64,000 bases of DNA. Origin: Aralia elata. Taxonomy: Eukaryota > Streptophyta > Magnoliopsida > Apiales > Araliaceae. Both the position numbers and the translations under genes were made by a program. How positions within the stretch are numbered: position 1 is the stretch's first letter; every line of letters starts with the position of its first letter. Under the pieces are notes generated by a model. It did no database searches, was not told the origin of the DNA, and saw nothing but the letters and a program-made list of their open reading frames with translations. The stretch is taken from positions 95,134,720-95,198,719 of the forward strand of contig CM068384.1 of assembly GCA_034770075.1 (NCBI GenBank). Direction: 5' to 3'. Shown here in pieces: positions 1 through 11,300 of this stretch.

Positions 1-909
1 GTTGCGTGCTTTGGCTTTTTTTATCAGAGCCATATACTACTGGGATTATTACATGATCTTCGAAACTATGGGTAAATCATATAACCAACATTGACTCAGT
101 TTTCATATGTATTGCACTGTTAGTGCACTGCATTAACACGTGCCCTGTAAAACCATTCATGTTCTCAATGACATGCGTTTCTAGAATTTTCTTTGTTGAT
201 TATTGATCTGTATCATCACTAATATAGAATGATAGCTTAATTATTATAGCAGACATCAAATGAAATAGTCAATCTGTAATTTTAATGTTTATTGAGCAGA
301 ACTCTGAATAAATCGTAGGCACTTGTGAAAAAAAAAATCTAAATTAATCTTAGGACCTAGATTCTGGAATCACCTTCAATTTTTTCGATTTTCTTTTATT
401 TTTGCAGAAACCTGTAATAATGAAACAATTTGAAACTGATGGACATTGCTTTCATTTGACATCTTCTCATTATTTTTCGGAGAAAATAATGGTCCTATGT
501 GACTTGTCAGAAAAGTAAAGATGATTCTGTGTTTTTTTCCTTGCATGTTGTAGTTTGACACGGGGATGGTCCTTTTAAAAGTTAATGAGACCTGTTCTTC
601 CATGTCTATCCTAGTCATTAACATTATTATAATCATTGCTACGTTTCACAAAGATTGTCACTTCAGTTTCAAAACTATTCTTACTCCCTCCAAGTTAAGA
701 CTCATGCGAATCTTAATATAATGACCATACTACCTTTCTAGTATAAAATTGAAATGTGTTATACAATCACATGTCTATGTTGGATTAAGTGTAATATTGG
801 AGTTTTTTACATGAACTAAAATTTCAGTTAAAAAATATTTTACTTAATGATCATATAGTCCACATGGCTATTGTCATCTTAACTTGTGCAACTTTTTGTT
901 TGTTTGAAG
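1..909. other. AT-rich non-coding stretch left of the SF3B2-like exons
   Basis: No coding exon, RNA gene or terminal repeat is recognisable here. A lone Stowaway-like end (ctccctcc near 684) has no visible partner. The stretch probably represents intron or upstream DNA of the SF3B2-like fragment that follows, because a clean 3' splice acceptor precedes position 910. Confidence 0.5.
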
Positions 910-1766
910 GCTTTTGAGCAAGTTGAAGTGGAATACATCCCTGAAAAGGCAGAACTAGATGGAGTCTTGGATGAGGAATTCAGAAAGGTCTTTGAGAAAT
1001 TTAATTTAAGTGAACTTGCTGGTTCTGAGGTAAAAAGATTATATGATGTATTGAGAAATTACTGTTTCTCATGATCGAACCTGCCTTTATTATATTGATT
1101 TATTGGTGAAATAACATATTTTTTTCATTTATTTGGTTCAGGAGAATGAAAAGAAGGATAAGACTACCACTGATACATCTACAAAGAAGAAAGCTGATTT
1201 GGATAAGGAGGATGAAGAGCAAGATGCCACGCATAAGGAGAAAGGTGGCATCTCTAATAAAAAGAAAAAGGTTCAAATTTTTAGCATCCCTCTTATTATT
1301 AATTAACTGCTACTATTTCATGGTTAGTCTGGGTGTTCTCTTTATTCCTATCTAACTTGAGATAGTAACGCTTGCGAATTGCATTCTTTTTCAGCTTCAG
1401 CGTCGGATAAAGATTGAGGGACTGAAACAAATCTTCACGAGGCCTGATGTAGTAGAGGTAATATTGGATGGTGAATGGTATTATTGGATGGTGAATGGTA
1501 CTTATCAAAGAAAATCATATTTTTGGGCCTCATCTTTTGTTAAATTATTTTGCAGGGGAAACATGGTATTAAGAAACAACTATTTCAACTTCCTGACTTC
1601 ATTGCTGTCACAGGCATTGAGAAAATTAGGCTGTGTTTAACTTATACTTCTTGTTGCCATACAAGTAAAACTAAGGGAGATGAAGCCGAGAATGCTATCA
1701 TAGGAACTAAAAGAAGCTCTTGGTATGCCTGAAGGTGCTCCTCCTCCATGGCTCATCAATATGCAA
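910..1766 (+). pseudogene. SF3B2: Broken copy of splicing factor SF3B subunit 2 (SAP145-like)
   Basis: Four exon-like blocks with GT/AG borders read as parts of SF3B2, the U2 snRNP SF3b subunit that helps anchor the snRNP at the branch site. Block 910-1029 encodes the QVEVEYIPEKAELD region; 1142-1270 is the charged lysine/aspartate linker ending GGISNKKKK; 1395-1457 encodes LQRRIKIEGLKQ..RPDVVE; 1556-1630 encodes GKHGIKKQLFQLPDF. From 1665 to 1766 the frame picks up ALGMPEGAPPPWLINMQ, with an in-frame TAG just before it. The exon expected between RPDVVE and GKHGIKK (the conserved PKLLVFLK..RNSVPVPRHW part) is missing, as is the block between LPDF..KIR and the KLRE region. The intron at 1458-1555 holds a short tandem duplication (ttggatggtgaatggta). 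Missing exons, a stop and absent termini mark it as non-functional; it may be a fragment captured by the CACTA element ending at 3735. Confidence 0.85.
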
Positions 1767-2995
1767 GTAGCTAAGATAGTAGTATGCACTTGATATTTGG
1801 TCAATATCTTCTTTTGATAACTTTTTATAATTTGTTAGATGTTATGTATTTAGAATGTTGTATTATCATGTGAATGATATTAAATGATATATATAATTAC
1901 AATGTTATGTATTCTTTTAAATTTTTTTGATAGGTATTGCGTATACTAGTAATAGTTGAACCAGTTTATAGTCTTTTACTCCCTTCGTCCTGTAAAGGAG
2001 TACCAATTAGTAGCCTAATGGAATAAAAGTTCATTTCATTCCGTTGTAATTGTTACTCTCTTGTTGTTTTTTAGTTTTTTAGTTATTGATATTGTAGTTG
2101 CTACTCTCATAATTTCTTTTATCTCCCTCTTTGGGTTTGACTTTAATGTTTAAAGTCTGGGAAGGAACTTCTTCCACCATTCTAGTTTGTCTCTAAACTC
2201 ATTTAATATTTAGCAGTAGACCACTCTGTAGGTTCTGGTAATCTTAGTACCATATTACAAAGAATTTTAATCATTCTGAAAGAGATGTATTCTAAGTCCA
2301 TCAACTATGTTTATCCTAATTGTGATTGAATCTTGCAGTTCAAATATCAATCTTAAACATCTATAATATTACTAAGGAGGCTGGTAATAATTTTTACTTT
2401 TAGGATAAGCTATAGTAGGGGACCAACTGATGGGACTTCAGATTTTATCTTTTGGCTTTTGTTGTTCAATTTTGAATTGCTGGCAACAATTGCTGGAACT
2501 TTTGTCTTCTAGGTATACACCTTTCAATAAAGGATGTTTTTTTGTTCCAAAAAGAACAAAAATAGCCAGAATTTATAGAATGTAATGTCTTAGCAATGAG
2601 AATAGGCAGCACTTTGAAACCCTTTTATACTTGATTGTGTCTTTTTCTCTCTCTCATTGTTTTCTAGGCTTAATATATGAAATCATGAATTGGAAACTAG
2701 AATACATGCCTTATGCTTTGATTGAACTTGTAGTTAATTAAGATTTTCTTTTTTCTTATTTTTTTTGGCTTCACCATCCTATTATAAATCATTTATTTTT
2801 CCAAACTATAATAACTGTAGAAACATATGGGCTTAATTTAAGATTAAAATTGGGTTGTTCATTATGCATGTGCAAATCATGTTTTAATCATGTTTTAAGC
2901 TTTCCCTTGCTGCCTTTTGTTGTTGATTGCTGCATGTTGTTTGTTGACCAATTAGTCTATAGTGGGAGACTAAACTTTTTGTTAATTTATTTCAG
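1767..2995. other. AT-rich spacer without recognisable gene
   Basis: No homologous exon, RNA gene or complete mobile element is visible. A Stowaway-like single end occurs near 1980 without a partner. If the SF3B2 fragment and the terminus at 3735 belong to one CACTA element, this is internal DNA of that element. Confidence 0.4.
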
Positions 2996-3085
2996 CGGGA
3001 TAAGACAAATGGATTAACGTACACACACGAACAAATTGACGAAGTACGAGGTGAGTGGGTAGCTTATGTGAGCAGCTACATGTAG
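2996..3085 (+). other. Unrecognised exon-like open frame
   Basis: A polypyrimidine tract and CAG acceptor at 2993-2995 precede an open frame starting RDKTNGLTYTHEQIDEVRG and ending in TAG near 3085. An alternative GTGAGT donor lies at about 3053. The composition looks coding, but I do not recognise the family. Lying about 350 bases inside a CACTA terminus, it could be the last exon of that element's own gene; this is inference from position only. Confidence 0.25.
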
Positions 3086-3423
3086 AGCCTCGAGTTAACG
3101 ATGGATGTACAGGGTTAGATGAATGTATTTTGGGAGAAGGCTTTTTTTCACATGATTAGGTAGTAGCTTAATTTTATGGATAGTTTGGTATATTTTGTGG
3201 ATGTAGTCAACTTCACAATTCAATATAGTAGTAATTATATTGAAAAGTGAATTTGAGATGTATGGATAGTTTGGTATATTTTGTGGATGTAGTAATTTGA
3301 AACTGTAAACGTATGGTATTATTGGGATGAATTTTTAATGGTTGATACATTTTGGCTTTAAATGAGAATTTAGAGCTTTTTTAGTTATATATCATGGCAT
3401 TAGGAGTCCAAAAACAATTGTTA

Positions 3424-3735
3424 TAGCAGTCTAAATAGATGACACCTTCTAAACACTGTATAAATGTGTCTAAACGTTGTATGATGTATCAAACTACAAC
3501 ATTTTAAGTCAGAAAACGTTGTGGAATCATACCATCTATAACGTTTTCAAGCATCCAAGAATTTATGGAAAATAAATATACAACGTTTTTTTAAGAAAAA
3601 AACGTTGTGTGAACTATAACGTTTTAAAAACGTTGTATAAATGTGTCTAATAGATGACACCGTTAACCTCGACGTTTCTGGGGGACCAATTACAACGTTT
3701 TTTAGGCGTTATATATTTATCATTTTGTACTAGTG
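3424..3735. mobile_element. Right terminus of a second CACTA (En/Spm-like) element
   Basis: The sequence ends in CATTTTGTACTAGTG, which read inward is CACTAGTACAAAATG, a CACTA-type terminal inverted repeat. About eight copies of AACGTTGT or ACAACGTT/ATAACGTTTT lie in both orientations in the 300 bases inside it, the expected subterminal binding array. The motif differs from the GCAACGA motif of the next element, so this is a different family. The matching left end is not in the window; the element either starts left of position 1 or is truncated. The next three bases are GAG, a possible target duplication that cannot be checked here. Confidence 0.65.
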
Positions 3736-4044
3736 GAGGGGACCAAATAAAATTAATCAACAAGACTGTCATTTTGTAACACTGTGACTTGAGTCACTTA
3801 ACCATGTATCTAAGTATCATCTCAGTACATCTCTGGCCAATAGTTCCTTAAAGCCCTCTAGTCTACTTTTGCATATGCTTAAAATATAACTTCGAATGAG
3901 AATTTATATTCAAAATCTAATGTACCAAATTTCATTATGCGTGATCTTCGGTAATTGATTACGCGCTAAAAATAAAAATCTTTTTCCAAGATTTTTAGTC
4001 ATGGATATGGACCTTAGGCTGAGTTTGTAGCACTACAAAAAAAT

Positions 4045-4850
4045 GGGGCTTCAGCAACAACCGATTTTCGTTGCTAAAGGTGTCAAATTTCGTTGCGAAA
4101 GGGTTTTTGCAACGACTTTAATGTCGTTGCGTCTTTCATTGCGCAATGAGCGTTGCTAATTGTTCCGCTACGAACGTATTTTGTTCGTTGCAAAAAGTAA
4201 AACTTTTTGCAACGACATATGGCTTTTGTACAGAGACAGTTATCCTTTAGCAACAAAATGTAGTGTTGCAGAATAATTACAATTTCGTTGCTCAAAACCC
4301 CATTTCGTTGCAAAAGCCTGCTAATTGGCAACGAAATGGACTATTTTTGTTTGCAACGCCTTGCATTTTCGTTGCTATCGACATCATTTTGCAACGACAT
4401 TTTGCGTTGCAGTAAATTATGAAAATTGTTGCCTAAGCTTACTTTCGTTGCGGAATGTAAACTTTTTAGCAACGATTTTCGTTGCTAATTGTATTATTAG
4501 ACTACATTATGCTGAATTAGCAACGAAAATGTTTGTTGGTGGTTATTTTGCAATAGCAACGAAAGTCGTCGATTAGCAACGACATTATATGTTGTCGATT
4601 CTTTATATGTGCAACGAAAGTGGTTATGATTTGCAACGAAAAAAAATGTTACCTTTTATGTTTGTAGTAGCAACAATATCCTCTCCGTTGTTATTAGGTT
4701 AATTTTTCGTTGCCAAATATTATTGTTTTAATGCCATTAGCAACGAAAATTTGTTGCTAAATGTATAAAAAATTGTTGCTATATTAAAACTTGGTCAATG
4801 CTTTGGTAACGAATTATATTGTTGCCAAATCAAAATTTGACATTCTTTTT
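4045..4850. repeat. Left subterminal GCAACGA array of the CACTA element
   Basis: About two dozen copies of GCAACGA or its complement, in both orientations, often within stem-like pairs separated by 10-40 bases. In the En/Spm and Tam1 systems such subterminal repeats are bound by the TNPA-type protein to bring the ends together; the same role is inferred here. Confidence 0.9.
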
Positions 4851-5044
4851 GTGTACCTGGCTGGCTCAAATATGTCCCCATTGCAAATAATGACAAAAAT
4901 ACAAAAAACTAAAATATTATTTACTTAATAAAATCATCCACTACATAATCATTCATTATCTTTACAATTAACCATCTAAAGCTACCACAGTTCTTCAATC
5001 AAAGTATATATCTACATATATAGAGAGAGAGTACACTTCATAAT

Positions 5045-5446
5045 TTCGTCCTCAGGTGGTCTGATTTCAATATTGTATAGGAATACAGAATTAAGCCTTT
5101 CATCTACTTCTCTGTAGTCATCGCCCGGGTCCACAATTTTTGAATCGAGGATCAACACTGGCCCAGTTAATTTTTTCAACATTTCCTGGAACAAGATGTA
5201 TATTCTTTGTGATCTACATAGGAGCTTGTCATCATCCCTAAGATAAAGCACAATAGGACTGGTTTTCGATATTGAAACAAGAACCTGTAAGAGGTCACAG
5301 TTGTTATACTGCATAAAAACTTATACAAAATCGTACACTGGAATGATAAGCTGACATCTACGATGGAGGGAGATAAGTGACCTTGTATAGCGTCTCTATA
5401 AAAAGCGTTTCATCAAAGGACAAGCTACTAGTACGCTTAAGAGGAG
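5045..5446 (-). pseudogene. Captured fragment of a plant AAA-ATPase gene (spastin/ATAD1-like family)
   Basis: Two minus-strand exons, 5446-5382 and 5284-5045, flank a short intron with GT/AG borders. The first encodes PLKRTSSLSFDETLFIETLYK and the second VLVSISKTSPIVLYLRD through LNSVFLYNIEIRPPEDE. This is the region just upstream of the AAA module in the large plant AAA-ATPases related to At4g28000/At5g52882, recognised from memory of the family. No Walker A or B motif is present, and similarity stops abruptly after PPEDE, where a stop follows within about ten codons. It lies inside the CACTA element next to the left subterminal array, on the minus strand like the TNPD gene, and is best read as a captured gene piece. 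It could still be transcribed as part of a longer element transcript. Confidence 0.8.
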
Positions 5447-5929
5447 CTGAAATATAGATATCATCAGTACAACTGAAAAGAAAGATAAAATCCGTTAATC
5501 TTTGAGATAAATAAGCAAATTCTTAACTGGATGTGAAACCAAATTTGTCTGAAATGCATGATTCATTTATATGAGGAAGGTCCTACAAATTCCAAAGTTT
5601 TAAGATATATTTGATCCAGTAATGTTTGTTCAAGAAAATTTAACCAACTGTATGAATTAGATAAAGAATCTTAGAGTTATGAGGACAGAAAAGAACAAAA
5701 ACAGATGAGGCAATTATAACGAATCTGAAATGGTACACCGAAGTTATTTTCTCAAGGTAAGACTATAAAAATTTCCTGCTTGGGCTATCTTCGTCATAGC
5801 TCTCTTCCTTTGGACATTTCATCTGAGTTTGGGTTAAGAATATGCAAATAAGAACCAAAGTGAAAGGACAATTAAAAAGAATAAAGCAAAAGGACTGACT
5901 GGTTAGACAGACCTATGTTCTTATCTTGA

Positions 5930-6040
5930 TGTCTTGACTTGACTTATCTGCTAAAGCAACACACATAATCAACGGCTTGTTATAAACGCATTACAATTGT
6001 CTTGACTTGACTTATCTGCCAAAGCAACACACATAATCAA
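5930..6040. repeat. Short direct repeat inside the CACTA element
   Basis: A unit of about 40 bases beginning gtcttgacttgacttatct occurs at about 5931 and again at about 5998, differing at one or two positions. Probably a local tandem duplication; no function is evident. Confidence 0.6.
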
Positions 6041-6151
6041 ACAGACATCTACAATAATATGAAAGGAAACAATGAATTCATATCTATTCAATTCATCCCT
6101 TAAAGCAAGGAAAATGAAAATATCCAAGAAACAAAGGGCATATTTACATAC

Positions 6152-6336
6152 CTACACACAATAATAACTGGCAATGGCTTATTCTTAAAGATTACTTCAA
6201 GGTCCTTTTGAGGCCTAAAGTTCTTCACACAATCCAGCATGACCTCAACTATATCTGCCCCTTCTTGTTTAGCCTTGTATACATATCGTCCATCATCTGT
6301 TAAACGGAATGGCTCATTAATGGGGCACAAATCATT
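6152..6336 (-). other. Unrecognised captured exon-like open frame
   Basis: An open minus-strand frame of about 60 codons contains CPINEPFRLTDDGRYVYKA and ends FKNKPLPVIIVC. It is bordered by an ACAG acceptor near 6337 and a GTATGT donor at 6151. Its amino-acid composition and splice borders suggest a real exon, perhaps another host gene piece picked up by the CACTA element alongside the AAA-ATPase fragment on the same strand. I do not recognise the family and assign no function. Confidence 0.35.
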
Positions 6337-8150
6337 GCTGTATTTTTCAAAACCTAATTAATAAGCAACATTAGTTGCCAATTATTGCTTACTTAATTGA
6401 AAGGCAAAAATAGCATAAAGTGACATTACTGCTTTAGACTTGTATCTGTGGAAAAACTTTCAATAAAACCCTATAAACTGAATTGAAACCCATCTTCAAC
6501 AGCTAGAGTTTAAACCTGCAGAAATATCAAAAAATTATCTACAAACCAATAATGAACATCTCAAAAATTAAACAAAAATAAATAAATAAAACCAAAATAA
6601 AGAGTACTATGGCCAACACACAAATATTCAGTTAAGTGCCCATATTTCAAATTCCAAACCAAAAGGATTATGTAATACCTGTTATCATTTTGCAAGTTGT
6701 CATCTTACTACACGGTGAACAATATCCTTCCTAATATGTACATCAAAAAATTCACCAGCCAAAACCATAACCTTTATCTTCATTATGAAAATTTGTTACG
6801 GGAATTATCAACTCCTGGTAGAGCCCTTTGGTTGCATTGTTTTCATCACTCACATATTTTACCATACAAGCTAAGCTAAGCTAAGCTAAACTATAGTTCC
6901 TTGTGTATCCGTTGAGAATGACGAGACTAAAAACAAGGTTCCCAATTAACAAGAAATATGTTAATGTAACCATTACTGTAATGGAAGCAGTGTTACTTTG
7001 ACACGATTAGAAGCACAAAGTGAATCAGCTAATGTGTCAAGAAGTTCAAAAATTAGATAAAAACAAAGCAAGAAAGTACAAACCAGTAGAGGAAAACATA
7101 ATTACATATATTTTAATACCTTACTTTACTTTGTTTTCCTCAACTTCATATGGAAAACTACATTTTGTCAATCTTCCACTTATTTGGAACAGAGTGTATA
7201 ATAATTGTTAATAACAGAATTCCCATTGTCTGCTTTGCTTTTAGAACTATTATCATCTTCAAATCAGAATTGAGTAGTAAGCTAACTTGTATCAGACGAA
7301 TGTTTGCCTTGTTCTGTGCCAAGTTGGTCAAGCATAGTTAACTTCTTGTTCCATTTAGGAACAAAGTTAGATAGAACATTAAAAAGAAAATGTTAAAAAC
7401 AAGGTTAGTAGAGAATTGTTGATATTTTGGTGGCCTGTGGCTAAGGGGGCAGAGAGAGAGAGAGGGCTTACCTATTTTCGCTGTTGACAAATTAGCTACT
7501 TCTTTTATTTCGCATTTTATTCAGTGCTGACAATTAGCTACATTTTTCTTCACACGCTCTATACTAATATATTACCACATTTACTCTAGACTCGAATGTA
7601 TTTCGTATCCCATGTTGTTCAACTTGACTTTCCTTACCAGAATTCCTAGAGGTATCCCACTGGATAGAACATCAAAAAATTGATCTCAACTTATTTCCAT
7701 ATGCAGAAACTATACAAAGATGGAGTACTTAATTATGCTCGTCTGTGTGCAGATATTGCAATATATGTGCGTGTTTGTTTGCACATTATTCATGAACATA
7801 AGGCTCGTATCTGTGTTGTACAATGACATGAAATTACTTTCTATTTGTTTTACAGAATTTAGTATCACTCTAAACAAATGAACTATAAACTCAGAACATG
7901 AGGCATATGCATCGAGGAGATAACACCAATTGATGATGAAGTGCGCCATTGGAACACGTTTTTTAACACAATGTGACTAGAACTCTATACATTTAAGTGC
8001 ACCAGAATGTACACAGATGAAAATGGAAGAAACTAGTGCGCTCATTCCTCATGACAGTATCATAGAGGAGCACTAGCACCATTTGTGTTGAGAAACAAAT
8101 ATACAAAACAACAGTTTATTTATATGACAAAAGTCATACCTTATTTGATG
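6337..8150. other. CACTA internal spacer without recognisable gene
   Basis: AT-rich DNA between the captured exons and the 3' end of the TNPD-type gene. It holds a short CTAAG pentamer run near 6870 and a GA run near 7450. I see no exon or terminal repeat. Confidence 0.5.
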
Positions 8151-9981
8151 CTAGTTCTCACTATCTTCCTCGTTCATACTTCGTTCTTCCTGGCTACGAT
8201 AATCCGCAGTTGTATCATCCTCGCTATACCCCTCCTCATCGAATTCCTCCTCCTCAAAATCATCCTCGTCGACATCATCATTAATGTCTTCATCCAATAA
8301 AATATTTTGTTCAATGTTATTTTTGTGATTTCTTTGTATTAAGACACTGCTATTTATTATTTATGGGTCAACGTCAACTCTATCCATTGGCCCTATTTCT
8401 CGATCCTCAACAACAATGTCGATATCGGGTGAGTCATCATCAAGGTTAACAACATCGTTAGTGGTATAATTTTCAATGTCGTCCATTTCATCCTCCGGAA
8501 CATCAAATACATGTCGGTGGTTAAACCTTTGGACAATTTTCCAGTTGCCTCCTAATTTCAAATCATCCAGAAAAAAAACCTGTTTTGCTTGAGAAGCTAA
8601 TATGTATGGATCATTTTTATACCATGTGCCACTTACGTTTACACTTATAAAGTTTGTATCCTTCCTAATACCCAATCGCCGATTAGCTAAATCAAACCAC
8701 TCACAAGAAAATATGAACACATTATAACCTTTTCCATACTCTATTAAAGGACGTAAATAAACATCGATTTCATTACCTGGTGCTTTTGGTCCAGGAATTA
8801 ACAGTGACATTATGAAAAAGGGCTCCTTCATGCACATCCATGGGGGAAAATTATAAGGAGTGAGTATTACCGGCCACATGCTGTATGAACAACTCATATT
8901 TCCAAATGGATTGAATCCGTCCGTGGCTAGGCCGAGACGAATGTTTCTTGGATCATTGGAAAACCATTCGTACTTTCTATCAAACTCCTTCCACGATATA
9001 GAATCTGCTGGATGCCTCAATTCACCTTCAACTGAAACAAGTTTTTCCTTATGCCATCGCATGTCTTTTGCAATTTTTTTGACATAAAAAGTCTTTGCAG
9101 CCGTGGTTTTATAGGAAAGTATCTTAACATCTTGTGTGGGAATTTCTTCCCCTTTCCATCATTAAGTTTCCATCTTGATTTCCCGCATACTGGGCACTCT
9201 TCTAAATCCTTACTTTCTTTCCAAAAAAGTGCACAATCATACCTTCAACAAAAGGGAGAAAGATTTAGTAATCATATATAGAAGCATGTGCTAAGGAATT
9301 TTTGATGTGTGATGGAACTTACTTGCATGCGTGAATTTGCAGGTATCCAAGGCCAATTTCACGTAGCATTGTCTTTGCCTCGTAGTATGACTTTGGCAAA
9401 TTCACAGCATCAGGAAGAACATCTTTCATCAACTCAAGCAGCATGTCTATTGACTTATTTGTCCAATGGTTGAAAACCTTCAAATGTAGCAATTTAATAA
9501 CAAATGACAAAATGGAGTACTTTTTGCATCCCGGATATAACTCCTTGTTTAACATATACACCATTTTTTCAAATCTGGTATGGTTTCGATCTTGGAAGGT
9601 ATCTTCTTCATTCCCATTAACAGTATAGTTTTCTCGGTTAATATCTTCCATTAATGTTTCAAATTCATCCTCATCACCATCTGAATCACAGTCCATAAAC
9701 TCCTCATTTTGAGAGTTAATATACTCACCATGTTCATTACTTTTATGTGGAATGGGTTCGCCGTGGTAAATCCACTTATTATAAGTAGGCATTATTCCAT
9801 TGATGCACAAATGTGAAGACACCTCTTCTTGGGTTATAGTGTACAAGTTCATACACTTAATACAAGGACATCTAATGTCAACGGTTGGGCCCATTGTTGC
9901 ACGTACATGATCAATGAACGTTTTGACCCCATTGCGATAAGTCGTAGATATACGCTCATGATGAGTCCAACTCTTATCCAT
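8151..9981 (-). pseudogene. TNPD-type CACTA transposase, internally deleted
   Basis: TNPD-type proteins carry out cutting and joining in CACTA elements. Exon 1 (9981-9323) starts MDKSWTHHER and carries the transposase-associated zinc region with IRCPCIKCMN and the HLCINGI..YNKWIYHGE signature. A GTAAGT donor at 9322 and an acceptor near 9243 lead to exon 2, which encodes YDCALFWKE, ECPVCGKSRW, then DMRWHKE and the start of the Transposase_21 domain (LLIPGPKAPGNEIDVYL). A one-base loss in the A-run at 9073-9080 shifts the frame. After IDVYLRPLI the sequence jumps straight to the C-terminal DUF4216-like part (FIFSCEWFD..NDPYILASQAKQVF), so most of the catalytic core is missing. A TAA at 8361-8363 interrupts the frame, yet the same frame runs on to an acidic Asp/Glu-rich tail ending in TAG at 8151, probably the original C-terminus. 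It points away from the TNPA-like gene. Confidence 0.9.
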
Positions 9982-11267
9982 GAAAATGTGTTAAACCTGA
10001 AATAATCCATATTTAGTAGTAAACCTTAGAAAATTTGAAAATTAGACTCCAAATAACAAGCAAAGTAGAGGACTGAATATAGTGAGAGCAGAATATAGTG
10101 AGAGCAGTCACAAACTTCTTGTTCTTCCACTTATTACGAGTCATCAACAAATTTCTGTACACCAGGCATTTAAATATTTATGTGATAAAAATTTACTTCA
10201 ATGCAACTTTAGTAATTAACTTATGCCCAACTACAGTGAACAATGAAGACGTGTAACTATGCAGTAAAATTCAGACTATGCAGATGATAATTTGTGGTCC
10301 ATTTTTAATGTGTTCCGAACTAGAAAGTGACTTCATGAGCAAAAGGACCGAAAGCAAAAGCCTCCAACTTTCCCATGTTATCTTAGTTCTGAATAGACAG
10401 AGATATGCACAAGCACACACATGTCCAGTCCTACGTATGAGGGGACCTGACCAGGAACATATACCAAGAGCATTGAGGTAAATCGCAATACAAAACAAAT
10501 AAACAAACATTTAGAATAATGGTTTTGAAGTTCACAGATTCACACCCAATTTAGCATTTTGTTTATTTGCAGAAAAGCAAGTAACAACTAGAGCACTTCA
10601 CATATCTGAACAAGGATCCAGTTCCGGAGAGTGTGTGTGTATCACTTAGTTATATGAGAGGGACTCGTAGATGTATCACTTAATTCATGGTTAATTATCC
10701 ACTCATACTTTGTAGAGTGGATAAAAGAATATGCGACTACCTACCTTTTAACCTAGCGGATGGCAATGCAACACCAGTCAATAACAAAGAAAGCCATAAA
10801 TGCTATCCACTACTAAAACAACATCATAGTCTTCCCCTAATTAAAATCCCTGCGTAAGATACATACATACCACAGTACAACTGCTTTACAAACCCATAAA
10901 TGAAATTGAGGTTTCAATGCCATCCACATTTAAAGAACTGAGATCCATCACAGTAAACAAGAAACCAACGAAATCAATTATATTTTCACAACAGAGATTA
11001 CAATTGACTCCCCAACAGTACCCTCCACTTTATATTTTCAAGTGTACCAAAGTTATGGGAACCATTAGACCAATTCCACCACCCAACTCATCTTCATCGA
11101 CAAAAAGGGCACTGGTGCTATTCAATTACTTTCCCCAACTATTAATTTTTTTTTTTTTTTAAAAAAAGGGCAAACACACAAGCATCTAAGAGAGATTTTG
11201 ATCAACATATTGAACATATTAATTTTAATTTGTTCCACGTTTTATGATTAAAAATGCAGCTAGAACG

Positions 11268-11300
<33 letters not shown>

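Noticed and set aside
684..700. Single Stowaway-like end ctccctcc, and a similar one near 1980
   Set aside because: No inverted partner with a flanking TA was found within several hundred bases.
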